64,000 nt of DNA from an uncultured Acetatifactor sp. (GCA_949840885.1 CATKYJ010000004.1:62001-126000); one strand, 5' to 3'. Shown: positions 27,689-38,089, counted from the stretch's first letter. Notes: a model not told the origin generated them from the sequence alone. Made by a program: numbers and translations.

Positions 27689-28777
27689 TCACTCCATACG
27701 TCCCGCAGTGTCGGCCTGGATCTGTTGGCTGTATTCTTTCACGCTGTCCGAAACCGTGTAGTCCCTGTCCTCAAACAGGAACTGGTGCAGCCATACCACA
27801 TTGGACTGCAGATCCGTGGGGATAACGCAGGAACCCTTGGCTCCCATGCGGGCGCTTCCGCGCATGTCAGGCTGGGGGAATCCCTCCTCCTCCACAATCC
27901 GGTAATTCGTGATATTCCCCAGCAAGTCCAGAATGTCCTTGGAGTCAAGGCTGGTGTAGATATCATCGATGCAGTCATTGAATACCTTTGTCAATGTGGC
28001 AATATCCGTCTCCTTTGCCCGCTTCTCAATGGCCTTTATGACTTCCCGCTGGCGCGCCGTGCGCTGGAAGTCATCGCCCCTGGTCTGGCGGATACGGCAG
28101 TAGGAGGCAGCCTGCACGCCGTTGAGCAGCTGATATCCCGTCTCCGTCACAGGCGTGTACTGGCACTGCAGCACTTTGGACACGTCTATCTGATAATTGT
28201 TGATATGCTTCAGTTCCTCGCTGTCCACGTCCACATACACGCCGCCCAGTCCGTCGATAACTTCGCTTAAGCCCTTATAGCCCACGGCCACGAAATTGGT
28301 GATGTCCATATCCAGATTCATGTTCAGCATCTTCACCGCCTGCTCCGCCCCACCGTAGGAGTAGGCTGCATTGCACTTGTTATACTCGTCCGTGCCGATA
28401 TTCAGATAAGTGTCACGATATACGCTGACCAGTTTGATGTCCCCTGTGTCCATATTGATGCTGGCGATCATGGTGCTGTCGCTGCGGCTGTCCTTGAACA
28501 GCTGGGCGTCCGTCTGGGCGTCCACGCCAAACAGGGCAATGTTCATATAGCCATGCATGACACCACCCTCTTCTTTCATCTCCTGCACCTGGGAGGGGAT
28601 CGCCAGTTCCTCCTCATTTAAGCTTGCCATCTTTGGCCCCTCTGTGGTCTTATTCATCACCAGGTACAGCACTGCCACCATCACCAGGATAATGATGATC
28701 TCAAACAGGAACAGGATCATCTTCCTCCTCTGTCTTGCCGCCCTCGCTTTTGCGCTCTTTCTTCCTCCCGTAGCCAT
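27689..28777 (-). CDS. LytR-CpsA-Psr (LCP) family protein
   Basis: N-terminal TM, IALFGVDAQTD, DSRSDSTMIASIN, LVSVYRDTYL, NAAYSYGGAEQAV, ADFQRTARQREV-like motif (DDFQRTARQREV). Confidence 0.92.
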   Translation of the reverse strand: MATGGRKSAKARAARQRRKMILFLFEIIIILVMVAVLYLVMNKTTEGPKMASLNEEELAIPSQVQEMKEEGGVMHGYMNIALFGVDAQTDAQLFKDSRSDSTMIASINMDTGDIKLVSVYRDTYLNIGTDEYNKCNAAYSYGGAEQAVKMLNMNLDMDITNFVAVGYKGLSEVIDGLGGVYVDVDSEELKHINNYQIDVSKVLQCQYTPVTETGYQLLNGVQAASYCRIRQTRGDDFQRTARQREVIKAIEKRAKETDIATLTKVFNDCIDDIYTSLDSKDILDLLGNITNYRIVEEEGFPQPDMRGSARMGAKGSCVIPTDLQSNVVWLHQFLFEDRDYTVSDSVKEYSQQIQADTAGRME

Positions 28778-28792
28778 AAAACCGTCTCCTTA

Positions 28793-30208
28793 TCAGTAAG
28801 CATTTTTATTAATGAAGCCTGTAAAAAAGGTCATAACGATGATTTTCAGGTCAAACCATATGGTCCAGTTTTCAATGTAATAGATATCGTACTCAATCCG
28901 CTTGCGGATAGAGGTGTCCCCCCGCAGGCCGTTCACCTGGGCCCAGCCGGTGAGCCCGGGCCTTACCTGGTGCTTTACCATATATCTGGGAATCTCCTCC
29001 TTGAACTTCTCCACAAACAGCGGCCTCTCCGGCCTTGGCCCCACCAGGCTCATGTCCCCCCGCAGAATGTTGAATAGCTGGGGAAGCTCGTCTAAGCTGG
29101 TGCGCCGCAGAAATTTCCCAAGGGGCGTGACCCTGGGGTCGCCCCGCACCGTCCATGCCTTTTTTTCCTCCCCCGGAGGCTGTACTTCCATGCTGCGGAA
29201 CTTGTACATGGAAAAGGGCTTATTGTGGAGCCCCACCCGCTCCTGCCTGAAGATCACGGGCCCCGGGCTGGTAAGCTTGATCAGAAGCACCGTCACCAGC
29301 ATAATGGGGGACGTGACCACAATGCCAAACAGCGCCCCTGCCACATCCATGAGCCGCTTTATGAAGATGTTTCCCGTATTGGTCAGGGGCACATACCGGA
29401 TATTGATCACCGGCAGCCCGGACAGATCCTCCGTATAGGGTTTGCTTGGTATTAAGCTGTTGTAGTCCGGGATGAATTTCGTGTGCACTCCATATTTCTC
29501 GCAGATGGCCACGATGCTCTCCAGATGCTCGTAATCTTTCAGGGGCAGGGAAATGGCGATCTCATCCAGCTTGTTCTCCGGCAGGATAACCTCCAGGTTC
29601 CCAAGCCTCCCCAGCACCTTGACCCCTTTGTAAAGCGTCCCCGCCGGTATATGATTGTCCAGAATCCCGCAGACCACATAGCCCCACTGGGGATTGTCGA
29701 AAAGCCTGTCGATATACTCCTCCGCCGCCCGGGAATACCCCACCAGCAGAATATGCTTCAGGTTGTACCCTTTCCTGCGGATGGTCTGCAGCCCCCGGCG
29801 CAGGACCAGGCGAAAAGAGGAAGTGAGCCCCACATTGAAAAAATAAAAAAAGCCTATCACGGAGCGGGAGTAATTGATCTCACGGATAACCATGTACAGA
29901 CCGATGATAAATGTAATGATCCCAATGGTATTCGCCTTGATGATCCCATAGATCTCAAAGCGCCTCCGCACTGTCCGCTTAGGCGCGTATACGCCGCAAA
30001 TGTAATAAATGACTGCATACAAAGGTAATATAAAGAGCAGAAGCCTCATATATTCACTCAGAGGAAGCACACCGATACCCGGCCCGTCATTCAAAACATA
30101 AAATTTGAAAAGATAGGCCAACACAAAAGATGCCGCAGTAATGCCGACATCTATCACTACCATCAATCGGTTGAATACTTTCTGATTATCCTTTATCATA
30201 AGCACCAC
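28793..30208 (-). CDS. Initiating sugar transferase (polyprenyl glycosylphosphotransferase)
   Basis: Multi-TM N-terminus and C-terminal domain with KRLMDVAGALFGIVVTSPIM, MYKFRSM, LRRTSLDELPQLFNILRGDMSLVGPRPERP. Confidence 0.94.
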   Translation of the reverse strand: MVLMIKDNQKVFNRLMVVIDVGITAASFVLAYLFKFYVLNDGPGIGVLPLSEYMRLLLFILPLYAVIYYICGVYAPKRTVRRRFEIYGIIKANTIGIITFIIGLYMVIREINYSRSVIGFFYFFNVGLTSSFRLVLRRGLQTIRRKGYNLKHILLVGYSRAAEEYIDRLFDNPQWGYVVCGILDNHIPAGTLYKGVKVLGRLGNLEVILPENKLDEIAISLPLKDYEHLESIVAICEKYGVHTKFIPDYNSLIPSKPYTEDLSGLPVINIRYVPLTNTGNIFIKRLMDVAGALFGIVVTSPIMLVTVLLIKLTSPGPVIFRQERVGLHNKPFSMYKFRSMEVQPPGEEKKAWTVRGDPRVTPLGKFLRRTSLDELPQLFNILRGDMSLVGPRPERPLFVEKFKEEIPRYMVKHQVRPGLTGWAQVNGLRGDTSIRKRIEYDIYYIENWTIWFDLKIIVMTFFTGFINKNAY

Positions 30209-30281
30209 CTGATGAATAATACCTTAATACCATACACTTTCATTATAAAAAAAACAACTTATGATTTTATGAAGCTGTTTC

Positions 30282-31259
30282 TTAAGTTTTCTTAAGAAGC
30301 CTTGGCAGGTTCCCATAGAGCTGAATTTGTATCGCCAGATAATTCCTAAGAAGTTTTCGGCGAAAAGGCACTTTCCTGGCCCTGCCCTCTCTGGAGCATG
30401 ATTTTTTTATTCCCTCCCACAGTCCTTTCAGATATAGTATTCCCATTCTCTTCTTGCAGAAAAATAAAAATTTTACCAAAAAACCAAGGAGCAGGAACGG
30501 CAGATTCCAAAGCCACTGGAGCAGGGGCATGTTTTTTGCAATGACATAGACGCTGTTGGAAGCGGCCAGCTTCGTCTTCCATTCATTATAGCGGGAGCCG
30601 CTGGATGCGCTGCCAAAGTGAACCACCTCCGCGCCAGGCTCGTAGTAGCTGCGGTAGCCATGGATGCGGGCACGCCAGCCTATGTCCAGATCTTCCAGAT
30701 AGGCGAAATGGCTCTCGTCAAAAAGGCCGATTTCCTCCAGGACGCTCTTCCTGTAGATGGCCGCGCCGCCGCAGGCGGAGAAGATTTCCGCCGGGACCTG
30801 GTAGCGGGCAGCCTGCCGCCCCTTTCCCCTGGCGTAGGCCCAGCCCAGGGCGCAGTACCTGTCGCCTGCATCGTCCAGAAGATCAGGCCTGTCCCACATG
30901 CGCATGCTGGCGCTGACGGAAAAAGCCTCTTTCCTGACGTCCAGCGCATCGCACAGCGCCCCTACAAAATGGGGATGGACTTTCGTGTCATTGTTGAGCA
31001 GGATCACATAAGGGGTCTTCGCCGCCCGGATTCCCACATTGACGGCATGGCAGAAGCCGGTGTTGGCGGGCAGGGCAATCAGGGATACCCCGGGAAAGGT
31101 GTCTTCTATCAGCTGTCTGCTCCCATCCGTGGAGCCGTTATCTACTACAATTACACAATACTCAGAGGGAGGGATGTCCTGCGCAAGAAGCGATTCCAGG
31201 CATTCTTTTATGAATTTCATGCCATTGTAATTCGGGATGACCACTGTAGCTTTCCCCAT
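30282..31259 (-). CDS. Family 2 glycosyltransferase (rhamnosyltransferase-like)
   Basis: TVVIPNYNGMKFIKECLESL, VVDNGSTDGS, LLNNDTKV. Confidence 0.92.
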   Translation of the reverse strand: MGKATVVIPNYNGMKFIKECLESLLAQDIPPSEYCVIVVDNGSTDGSRQLIEDTFPGVSLIALPANTGFCHAVNVGIRAAKTPYVILLNNDTKVHPHFVGALCDALDVRKEAFSVSASMRMWDRPDLLDDAGDRYCALGWAYARGKGRQAARYQVPAEIFSACGGAAIYRKSVLEEIGLFDESHFAYLEDLDIGWRARIHGYRSYYEPGAEVVHFGSASSGSRYNEWKTKLAASNSVYVIAKNMPLLQWLWNLPFLLLGFLVKFLFFCKKRMGILYLKGLWEGIKKSCSREGRARKVPFRRKLLRNYLAIQIQLYGNLPRLLKKT

Positions 31260-31306
31260 GATTTCTCCTTTCGCTCCTGCCCCTTATTCTATTCGGCCGG
31301 TACTTT

Positions 31307-31494
31307 TCAGATGCAAAATGCGGCGTAGAGAGGGACATTCTTTTCCCATCCCGGAAGCCAAAGTTTTTTGCAGAGAGCTTGATGGCATAATCAGGCTTGT
31401 AGGTTTCCATATAGACCTTTAAATCTTGGCTCTGGTGTTTAATAGCGTAGCACATATTCATGTAAGTATCAACGAAATTTCTTTTGAATTTCAC
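31307..31494 (-). pseudogene. C-terminal remnant of a DUF4143-type AAA ATPase, frameshifted
   Basis: Minus frame reads CYAIKHQSQDLKVYMETYKPDYAIKLSAKNFGFRDG; another frame continues EKNVPLYAAFCI*, typical of that family's C-terminus. Confidence 0.6.
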
Positions 31495-31525
31495 ATTATT
31501 TTGCGTGAATGTTTTATGTGATTTT

Positions 31526-31706
31526 TCATTCTAGCTTTAACCTGTTGTGACCGGGCCGGCGGTCTGCAGTCGGAGTGTACTGAAAATATAACTGGCATGC
31601 AGTATAAGTGTTTGGATGATTGATTATGCTGTCCGTATCACTCTCGCAAATAACTTTAACCTTGGCATCAACAGCAATATCAGCTCCGTCAAAAAATTCC
31701 TTTTAG
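31526..31706 (-). pseudogene. Unidentified coding remnant with no start codon
   Basis: Open frame EFFDGADIAVDAKVKVICESDTDSIINHPNTYTACQLYFQ...* preceded by an in-frame stop. Confidence 0.4.
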
Positions 31707-31908
31707 ATTTTATTATACGAAAAGACGCCTGTCTTCAAAATTCACACTAAATTTTTTCCTCCCTCATGCGGTTCATGACATTTTCATAAAGAATTGCCCC
31801 GTGATGCCGATACTCTTGATATATGGACAGGGAAAAGAAAAGCATCCCGCGCAAGCTTTCCTGACAGTAAAACCGCAAATGTCAGCAGACAGCGAAATGG
31901 AGGTTACT

Positions 31909-32562
31909 ATGAACATCAGCTTACAGAACGGAAAACACGCGTTCGCAGGATTAAGCCAGGGCTTCGGCGGCGGCCTGATGAAAAGCACGGCCCAGAAGCT
32001 GGAGAGGCAGGCCAAGCGCGACAGCCAGGTGGCATTTTTCGAAAATCAGAAGAAGAACCTGAAAAACATCCAATGCTCCAGCCCGGAGGAGGTTGCCAGG
32101 GTATTGGAGCTGCTGCATTCCTATGAAGACCAGATTGCCGCTGCCAAGGCGGAATACAACAATGCTCAGATGATGCATTTGATGGACGAGGCAAAGGAGC
32201 GGGGCGAGGAAATCGCCAAGGCCATAGAGAAGAGCGAACCCAAGACCGCGGAGGAACGCAAGAAAGAGGCCGTGGAGGAAGCCCTGGGCATTGATGAAGG
32301 GAAAGGGCTGCTTAGCGATATCCTGGATCAGGTTACTGAGGAAGCTGCAAAGGCACTGGAGGACATGTCCGAAGCGCAGGCTCCTCTGGAGCAGACAGAG
32401 ACACAGGCAGCGCAGGCAACGGAAGTCTCTCTGGATCAGGAACCCGCGCAGGCAGCGGAAATGTTGGATGCGGCGGTTCTATTGGAGCCGCAGGATATTC
32501 GTGGACAGGAGATGCTGCCAGAGTATCCTGCCGCATACAAGAGGTTCGATGCTTTCGCGTGA
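31909..32562 (+). CDS. Hypothetical coiled-coil-like protein, Ala/Glu/Gln-rich C-terminus
   Basis: ATG at 31909 with GGAGG upstream; MNISLQNGKHAFAGLSQGFGGGLMKSTAQKLERQ... Confidence 0.75.
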   Translation: MNISLQNGKHAFAGLSQGFGGGLMKSTAQKLERQAKRDSQVAFFENQKKNLKNIQCSSPEEVARVLELLHSYEDQIAAAKAEYNNAQMMHLMDEAKERGEEIAKAIEKSEPKTAEERKKEAVEEALGIDEGKGLLSDILDQVTEEAAKALEDMSEAQAPLEQTETQAAQATEVSLDQEPAQAAEMLDAAVLLEPQDIRGQEMLPEYPAAYKRFDAFA

Positions 32563-32668
32563 CCCAAAACACAGAGTTTCACCAAACCACAGCCTGTCTG
32601 CCCACCGGCACGGCTGTGGTTTCCTGTCTCATCTTCCGAACATCTTTCCGTTCGTAAAAGCGCCCTCC

Positions 32669-34180
32669 TTACCTACTGTCCGCCGTGTCCGGTAAGTACA
32701 GTATCCGGTATCCTGCCGCCCGCAACGCTTGGCATAATCTCAGGCTTAGCCTGATTACATCTTCATTTTCAGGAAGCAGTGAAGCATCGAACATATCCGT
32801 GCCCTCAATCACCTTGTAGGGGACTCCCGTTATCCGCCGGAAAATCTCCCGGCATTCTGGCCGGAGCCTGATATTGCGCAGATCCACCGCTTCCGCATCC
32901 TGCGCAAGGATTGCCCGGTGGAGATACCCGCTGTAATTCGCCGGCAGTCCCTCATACAGCACCTGTCCGTCCCGGGTCATCCTGCCGCCGACAGTCATTC
33001 CTCTGCGCAAGGGCTGTCCGGCTGCAACCCTGCCCCGACCAACCACTCTCCCGCCGATGGCTCCGATATCCGCCCTGCTGTCAAAGGGATCCCCCTGGTA
33101 CCGCAGGGCGTAGAAGCCTACATGGGCCGTATCCACCGCTTTCGCCGCCCAGCCTTTCCTGTCCGCGAAATCCTGCACTGCCCTGCGCCCTGCCTCATAG
33201 GCATAGCGCTTGCTCTCCGGATTCTCCGCGGTAGACCCGGCATGGCATCTCCAGTGGTAAAGCACCTTGGGAATATGGAGCACAGCCTCCTCCCTCTTCT
33301 CTAATCTGTCCGCCGCCCGCAGCACCAGGTCGAAATCCTGGGCGCCGTCATATGCTGTACGGAATCCCAGTTCCTGCATCAGTTGCCGCTTCATCACAAG
33401 GAAATGGCAGATATAATTATTGCTCAAAAGTAAGTCCAGATTAAAGTCTTCTTTCCAATTCGGCTCAAAGTATTCCGTCCGGTCCCCATTGCACTTGTCC
33501 TCATCCGAATAGAGCATCTGCGGCTCTGTCCCCCGGCGCTGCGCCTCCCGGATAGCGGCCGCCATCTGGTAGAGCGCATCCGGCGTCAGCACATCGTCAT
33601 GATCCAGCAGCCCAATGTAGCCGCCCATGGCATAGGGAAGCGCCTGATTGGTATTTTCGGCAATCCCAGCGTTGCGTTTCAGGTGCATATAGCGGATTTT
33701 CCCTGGGGAGAATCCCGGAGCCGTCTTTAAATCCTGCACTCCATGTTCTCCCAGGGCAGATTCTCCCTGCCCGGCTTCCTCTGTTCCCGGGCTTTCCTGC
33801 CCAAAGCCGTCAAAGTCCGCCTCGCCAGGCTCCAGCATCCTCCGCAAGGCCTGTTCCACACTGTCGTCCTCAGTGGCATCTGCCAGAATCACCTCCCACT
33901 TAGGATACGTCTGGCTGCGCAGGGACTCAGCCAGATCTTCCAAGTACTCCGGTTTCGTCCGATACGCGGGGACGATTATGCTGAACGTGGCGTTAAGGCC
34001 CTGCCGCTCCCATCCCCTGCGCTGAGCCTCCAGCTCCTCCTTGGCAGGCGGCACCCAGACATAAGGAGTCTTCTTTCTCTCCTGAAGCCTCTCCCGGACA
34101 GCGTACCATGTCCTGCGGATGCCGTTTCGCTTGCAATAATATATGGTTTTTTTGAGATTTGCCCTGTTAATTCTGCCCAA
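32669..34180 (-). CDS. Family 2 glycosyltransferase with low-complexity insert
   Basis: FSIIVPAYRTKPEYLEDLAESLRSQTYPKWEVILADA, GLLDHDDVLTPDAL. Confidence 0.9.
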   Translation of the reverse strand: MGRINRANLKKTIYYCKRNGIRRTWYAVRERLQERKKTPYVWVPPAKEELEAQRRGWERQGLNATFSIIVPAYRTKPEYLEDLAESLRSQTYPKWEVILADATEDDSVEQALRRMLEPGEADFDGFGQESPGTEEAGQGESALGEHGVQDLKTAPGFSPGKIRYMHLKRNAGIAENTNQALPYAMGGYIGLLDHDDVLTPDALYQMAAAIREAQRRGTEPQMLYSDEDKCNGDRTEYFEPNWKEDFNLDLLLSNNYICHFLVMKRQLMQELGFRTAYDGAQDFDLVLRAADRLEKREEAVLHIPKVLYHWRCHAGSTAENPESKRYAYEAGRRAVQDFADRKGWAAKAVDTAHVGFYALRYQGDPFDSRADIGAIGGRVVGRGRVAAGQPLRRGMTVGGRMTRDGQVLYEGLPANYSGYLHRAILAQDAEAVDLRNIRLRPECREIFRRITGVPYKVIEGTDMFDASLLPENEDVIRLSLRLCQALRAAGYRILYLPDTADSR

Positions 34181-34529
34181 GTCCGCCTCCTAGATGCCAT
34201 CCCATCTCCTCCAGGGAATCCAGCACGGACTGGGGCACATTTGACACGTCCCCCTTTTTCAGGCGTATGCTGAAATACACATTCATCTGGCCCGGATAGC
34301 TGAGCATCATGGTTCCATCGTGCAGGATGAGTATCCTGTCTCCAGTCCGGAAGTTCCCAATCCTGCCCCGAATGACCACAGGCTCCCCCGAGCCTCTGTT
34401 AAAGACAATGATATCATCATTCGCATTGATATAAATACCGGTACTAAATGTAAAGGGACTCAGCGCAAAAAGGCCGGCCGCTGCCAGGCATATAAGCGCA
34501 ATTAGGCTAATAATAAATTTCTTTTTCAT
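34167..34529 (-). CDS. Small membrane-anchored protein, unknown function
   Basis: MKKKFIISLIALICLAAAGLFALSPF TM; Met at 34529 avoids overlap with the upstream gene. Confidence 0.65.
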   Translation of the reverse strand: MKKKFIISLIALICLAAAGLFALSPFTFSTGIYINANDDIIVFNRGSGEPVVIRGRIGNFRTGDRILILHDGTMMLSYPGQMNVYFSIRLKKGDVSNVPQSVLDSLEEMGWHLGGGLGQN

Positions 34530-34569
34530 CCGTTCTCCTTTTCCTCCCGTTGGGAACAGCCGCCTCCGC

Positions 34570-36144
34570 TCAGACAGATTCAATGCGGCACTGGTACTCC
34601 TTTGATTTTTTATTATAATTGATCCCTACCAGCAGTATTTTCCCCTCGTAGTCTTCCAGTGCCTGCACATATTTCCTGTCCTTTACCTGTTCAATCGCAC
34701 CCCGGGATGAACGATTCCATTTCAGTTCCACAATCATGGCTGGTTTGTCAGAGTGCTTCCTGGGCAGAAATACGATATCCGCATACCCCTTTCCGGTAGG
34801 CATTTCACGGATTAGCATATACTCTTTCACAGCGTTGAAATAAGCAAGGGCAATGACGCAGCTCAGGGAATTTTCATCGTTATAGTGCAGCACCGAAGCA
34901 TTCGCCACATGCACTGCGCCTATCCTCTCCGCCACTGCCTCCGCATCCATGCGCCATGTGGCCTCAAGCAGCCTGTCCGATGCATTGATAGCGTCCATCA
35001 CAGGCTTCCAACCTGCGTCTTCTATTGCATTGACAAACTCTCCCCTGACCTCCTCGTTAGGAATCCGCACGCTTGTGTTTTCTCTGTCATAGGTCAGGTA
35101 TCCCAGATGAATCAGCAATGTCAAAATATCGTCTCGGCTCTTGAAAGACGTCATGTCATTCTGGAATTTTGCCGGATTTATCCTGCAGGAATCCCCGGCC
35201 AGCATTCTGGCTACAGCGTCCCGCAAGCCGTCAAAATTCATGCTGATATAGCTTTTCAGGGATTCGTATGTCTCCGTATTTGTCCAGTAATTGCCGATTC
35301 TCTTCCTGCGAATGGAATCCACCACCGATTTCGGATTATAGACATGCAGGCCCTTTTCAAGCACATATCCGTCATACCACTGTGCAGTCTGCGCAAAATC
35401 CATTCCGTGTCTTTCGCACAGCTTTCGAACCTCAGCCTCCGTAAAACCCACATACTCGGCCAGCACATCCGCCTCCAGCATGGTAAATTCATCAAAATTA
35501 TTCAATGCAGACTCTGTACCGTATTTTTTAATCGGGAGAATTCCCGTCAAATATGCCAGCTTAATGAATCTCTTGGCGGGGACATCTTTGAAAAGACCCC
35601 GCAGGAAGTCGATATATTCTGTCTGGGCTCCGTCATCATCCTTATCCTCCCTGAAAACAGCATCCCATTCATCGATGATGACGATGAATCTCGTCCCTTT
35701 GGCCTTATTGATGCCTGCAAGCGCCTCCCGCAACGTGACCGCAGCTTCCGGAATACATCCGGGAAAGGTTTCCCTGAGTTCTCCGATTACAGCACCCTGT
35801 ATTCCTGACACAATACTTTCTCCGGCTTTTCCTGTATTCCGAAAGGAATTGATATCTATATGGATGACATCATATTGATTGAGATGCTCGGCAAAATGCC
35901 TGTTGGATGCAATTTTGCAGTTTTCAAACAGTCCTGCAGAATCGCACCCTTTGCCGTAATAAGCCACCAGCATTTCAGCCGCAATGGACTTTCCAAAACG
36001 TCTTGGCCTGCTTACGCAGAGACATCTTTGTTCAGTATCCAGCACAGAATTCGTATACGCCAGCATCTGTGTCTTGTCCACATATATCTGTGATCTTATG
36101 GCGCTCTCAAATCCTTGGTTTCCCGGATTTAAAAAAATCCCCAT
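34570..36144 (-). CDS. AAA-ATPase-like protein with C-terminal PD-(D/E)XK nuclease-like domain (PF09820/DUF1703 type)
   Basis: N-terminal IYVDKTQMLAY, SRPRRFGKS Walker A-like, IVIIDEWDA Walker B; C-terminal YADIVFLPR...AMIVELKWNRS. Confidence 0.88.
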   Translation of the reverse strand: MGIFLNPGNQGFESAIRSQIYVDKTQMLAYTNSVLDTEQRCLCVSRPRRFGKSIAAEMLVAYYGKGCDSAGLFENCKIASNRHFAEHLNQYDVIHIDINSFRNTGKAGESIVSGIQGAVIGELRETFPGCIPEAAVTLREALAGINKAKGTRFIVIIDEWDAVFREDKDDDGAQTEYIDFLRGLFKDVPAKRFIKLAYLTGILPIKKYGTESALNNFDEFTMLEADVLAEYVGFTEAEVRKLCERHGMDFAQTAQWYDGYVLEKGLHVYNPKSVVDSIRRKRIGNYWTNTETYESLKSYISMNFDGLRDAVARMLAGDSCRINPAKFQNDMTSFKSRDDILTLLIHLGYLTYDRENTSVRIPNEEVRGEFVNAIEDAGWKPVMDAINASDRLLEATWRMDAEAVAERIGAVHVANASVLHYNDENSLSCVIALAYFNAVKEYMLIREMPTGKGYADIVFLPRKHSDKPAMIVELKWNRSSRGAIEQVKDRKYVQALEDYEGKILLVGINYNKKSKEYQCRIESV

Positions 36145-36367
36145 TCCCGGCCCTCCCAACTTTATCTGACTATCACCAAACGAAAAGCATTTCCTGTCTT
36201 CCATTTTAGGAAAACAGGCAGGAAAACATCTGCTCCCTGCCTGTTCCTGCATTATTTATCCTGATGGTCACTAAAATATGCCCTGGAATGCTCTTCTTCC
36301 ATTATCCCCCGGCTCACCGGCGGCAGGCATCACGAATTGGCTGCAAATTTCACTGCTGGTGTGTAGC

Positions 36368-38089
36368 TTACAGCACGGCTTTCAGATCCTCGGTCAGCTG
36401 CGCGAGCTTCGCGGCGGCGTCCTCTAAGCTGCTCCCCTTGACGCCCATGTAGAACTTGATCTTGGGCTCCGTGCCCGAGGGACGGGCGCAGCACCATGCA
36501 TCGTCGGGGAGTTCGAAATACAGTACATTGGATTTCGGCAGGCCGGTCTTTCCCTCTTCGCCGGTGGCCATATCCACGATGCGGTCTGTCTGGTAATCCC
36601 TGAATTTCAGCACCTGATGGCCGCCGAATGCCTTGGGCGGGTTCTGGCGCAGCTTTTCCATGATCTCCGCGATCTGTCTGGAACCGTCTATGCCTTTCAG
36701 AGTGATGGTGTACTGGGACTCCTTGTAATAGCCGTACTTCTCGTAGGTCTCCAGCATCATGTCCCACAGGGTCTTGCCGTGCTTCTTGCAGTAGGCCGCC
36801 ACCTCGCACAGACACATCACTGCCACGATGGCGTCCTTGTCCCTGGCGTGTGTCCCGGCCAGGCACCCGTAACTCTCCTCCAGACCGAACACATAATGGT
36901 TGCTGCCTGTCTGCTCGAAAAGCTTGATCTGCTCGCCGATGAACTTAAATCCCGTGAGTACCTCGATGCGCTTCACGCCGTAGGCGCCGGTGATAGGGCC
37001 TGTCATGTTGGTGGTGACGATGGTGGTCACCAGAGCGGGATTCTCCGGCATGGTCTTAGTAGCAGTGCGCTCCCGCAGGATGTATTCCGCAATCAGCATG
37101 CCGGACATATTTCCCGTAAAGGAGACATACTCCCCTGTTTTGGAATCCTTGGCGTAGATGCCCAGGCGGTCCGCATCCGGGTCTGTAGCCAGGACCACAT
37201 CCGCATCTTTCTCTTTCGCCAGCCGCAGGGCGTATGTAAATGCCTTGGGATCCTCGGGATTGGGATACTCCAGCGTGGTGAAGTTGGGGTCGGGATTCTC
37301 CTGCTCCGGCACCACATACACATGCTTGAAGCCCAGTTCCGACAAAATGCGCCTGGCGGGCACATTTCCCGTGCCGCACAGGGGCGTGTATACAATCTTG
37401 ATATCGTCTGCCACCTCAGCGATGACCTCCGGATGGATGATCTGCTTCTTCAGTTCCGCCATGTAGGCATCGTCAATCTCCTTGCCGATGACCTGATACA
37501 GGCCCTTTCCTATAGCCTCCTGCTTATCCATGGTCTTCACGGTATGGTAGTCCTTGATGGCCTGGACTTCCTCGATGATCTGCTTGTCGAAAGGAGCCGT
37601 CACCTGGGCGCCGTCCTCCCAGTACACCTTGTAGCCATTGTACTCCGGCGGGTTATGGCTGGCGGTCACCACGATGCCTGCCGTGCAGCCTAATGTGCGC
37701 AGGGCAAAGGAAAGCTCCGGCGTAGGGCGGAGAGCGTCGAACACATAGGCCTTGACGCCGTTGGCTGCCAGGCACAGAGCCGCCACATCGGCGAACTCAG
37801 GAGACATGCGCCTGGAGTCGTAGGCGATGGCCACACCCTTTTCCTGCGTCCCTTTTTTCAGGATAAAATTGGCCAGGCCCTGGGTGGCCTTGCGGACCGT
37901 ATAGATATTCATGCGGTTGGTGCCGGCCCCGATAATGCCCCTGAGGCCTCCGGTGCCGAACTCCAGCTCCTTGTAGAACCTTTCCTCGATCTCTTTCTCA
38001 TCGTTGCGGATGGCCAGCAGTTCATCCTTTGTACCCTGGTCGAAATAATCGTCCTCCAGCCAGAAGTTAAACTCGTCCATATAGCTCAT
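36368..38089 (-). CDS. Phosphoglucomutase/phosphomannomutase family protein
   Basis: IVVTASHNPPEYNGYKVYW, DPDADRLGI, ARPSGTEPKIKFY. Confidence 0.94.
   Translation of the reverse strand: MSYMDEFNFWLEDDYFDQGTKDELLAIRNDEKEIEERFYKELEFGTGGLRGIIGAGTNRMNIYTVRKATQGLANFILKKGTQEKGVAIAYDSRRMSPEFADVAALCLAANGVKAYVFDALRPTPELSFALRTLGCTAGIVVTASHNPPEYNGYKVYWEDGAQVTAPFDKQIIEEVQAIKDYHTVKTMDKQEAIGKGLYQVIGKEIDDAYMAELKKQIIHPEVIAEVADDIKIVYTPLCGTGNVPARRILSELGFKHVYVVPEQENPDPNFTTLEYPNPEDPKAFTYALRLAKEKDADVVLATDPDADRLGIYAKDSKTGEYVSFTGNMSGMLIAEYILRERTATKTMPENPALVTTIVTTNMTGPITGAYGVKRIEVLTGFKFIGEQIKLFEQTGSNHYVFGLEESYGCLAGTHARDKDAIVAVMCLCEVAAYCKKHGKTLWDMMLETYEKYGYYKESQYTITLKGIDGSRQIAEIMEKLRQNPPKAFGGHQVLKFRDYQTDRIVDMATGEEGKTGLPKSNVLYFELPDDAWCCARPSGTEPKIKFYMGVKGSSLEDAAAKLAQLTEDLKAVL

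Noticed and set aside
36617-37693. 358-aa plus-strand ORF antisense to the phosphoglucomutase gene
   Set aside because: Shadow ORF of a highly conserved enzyme gene.
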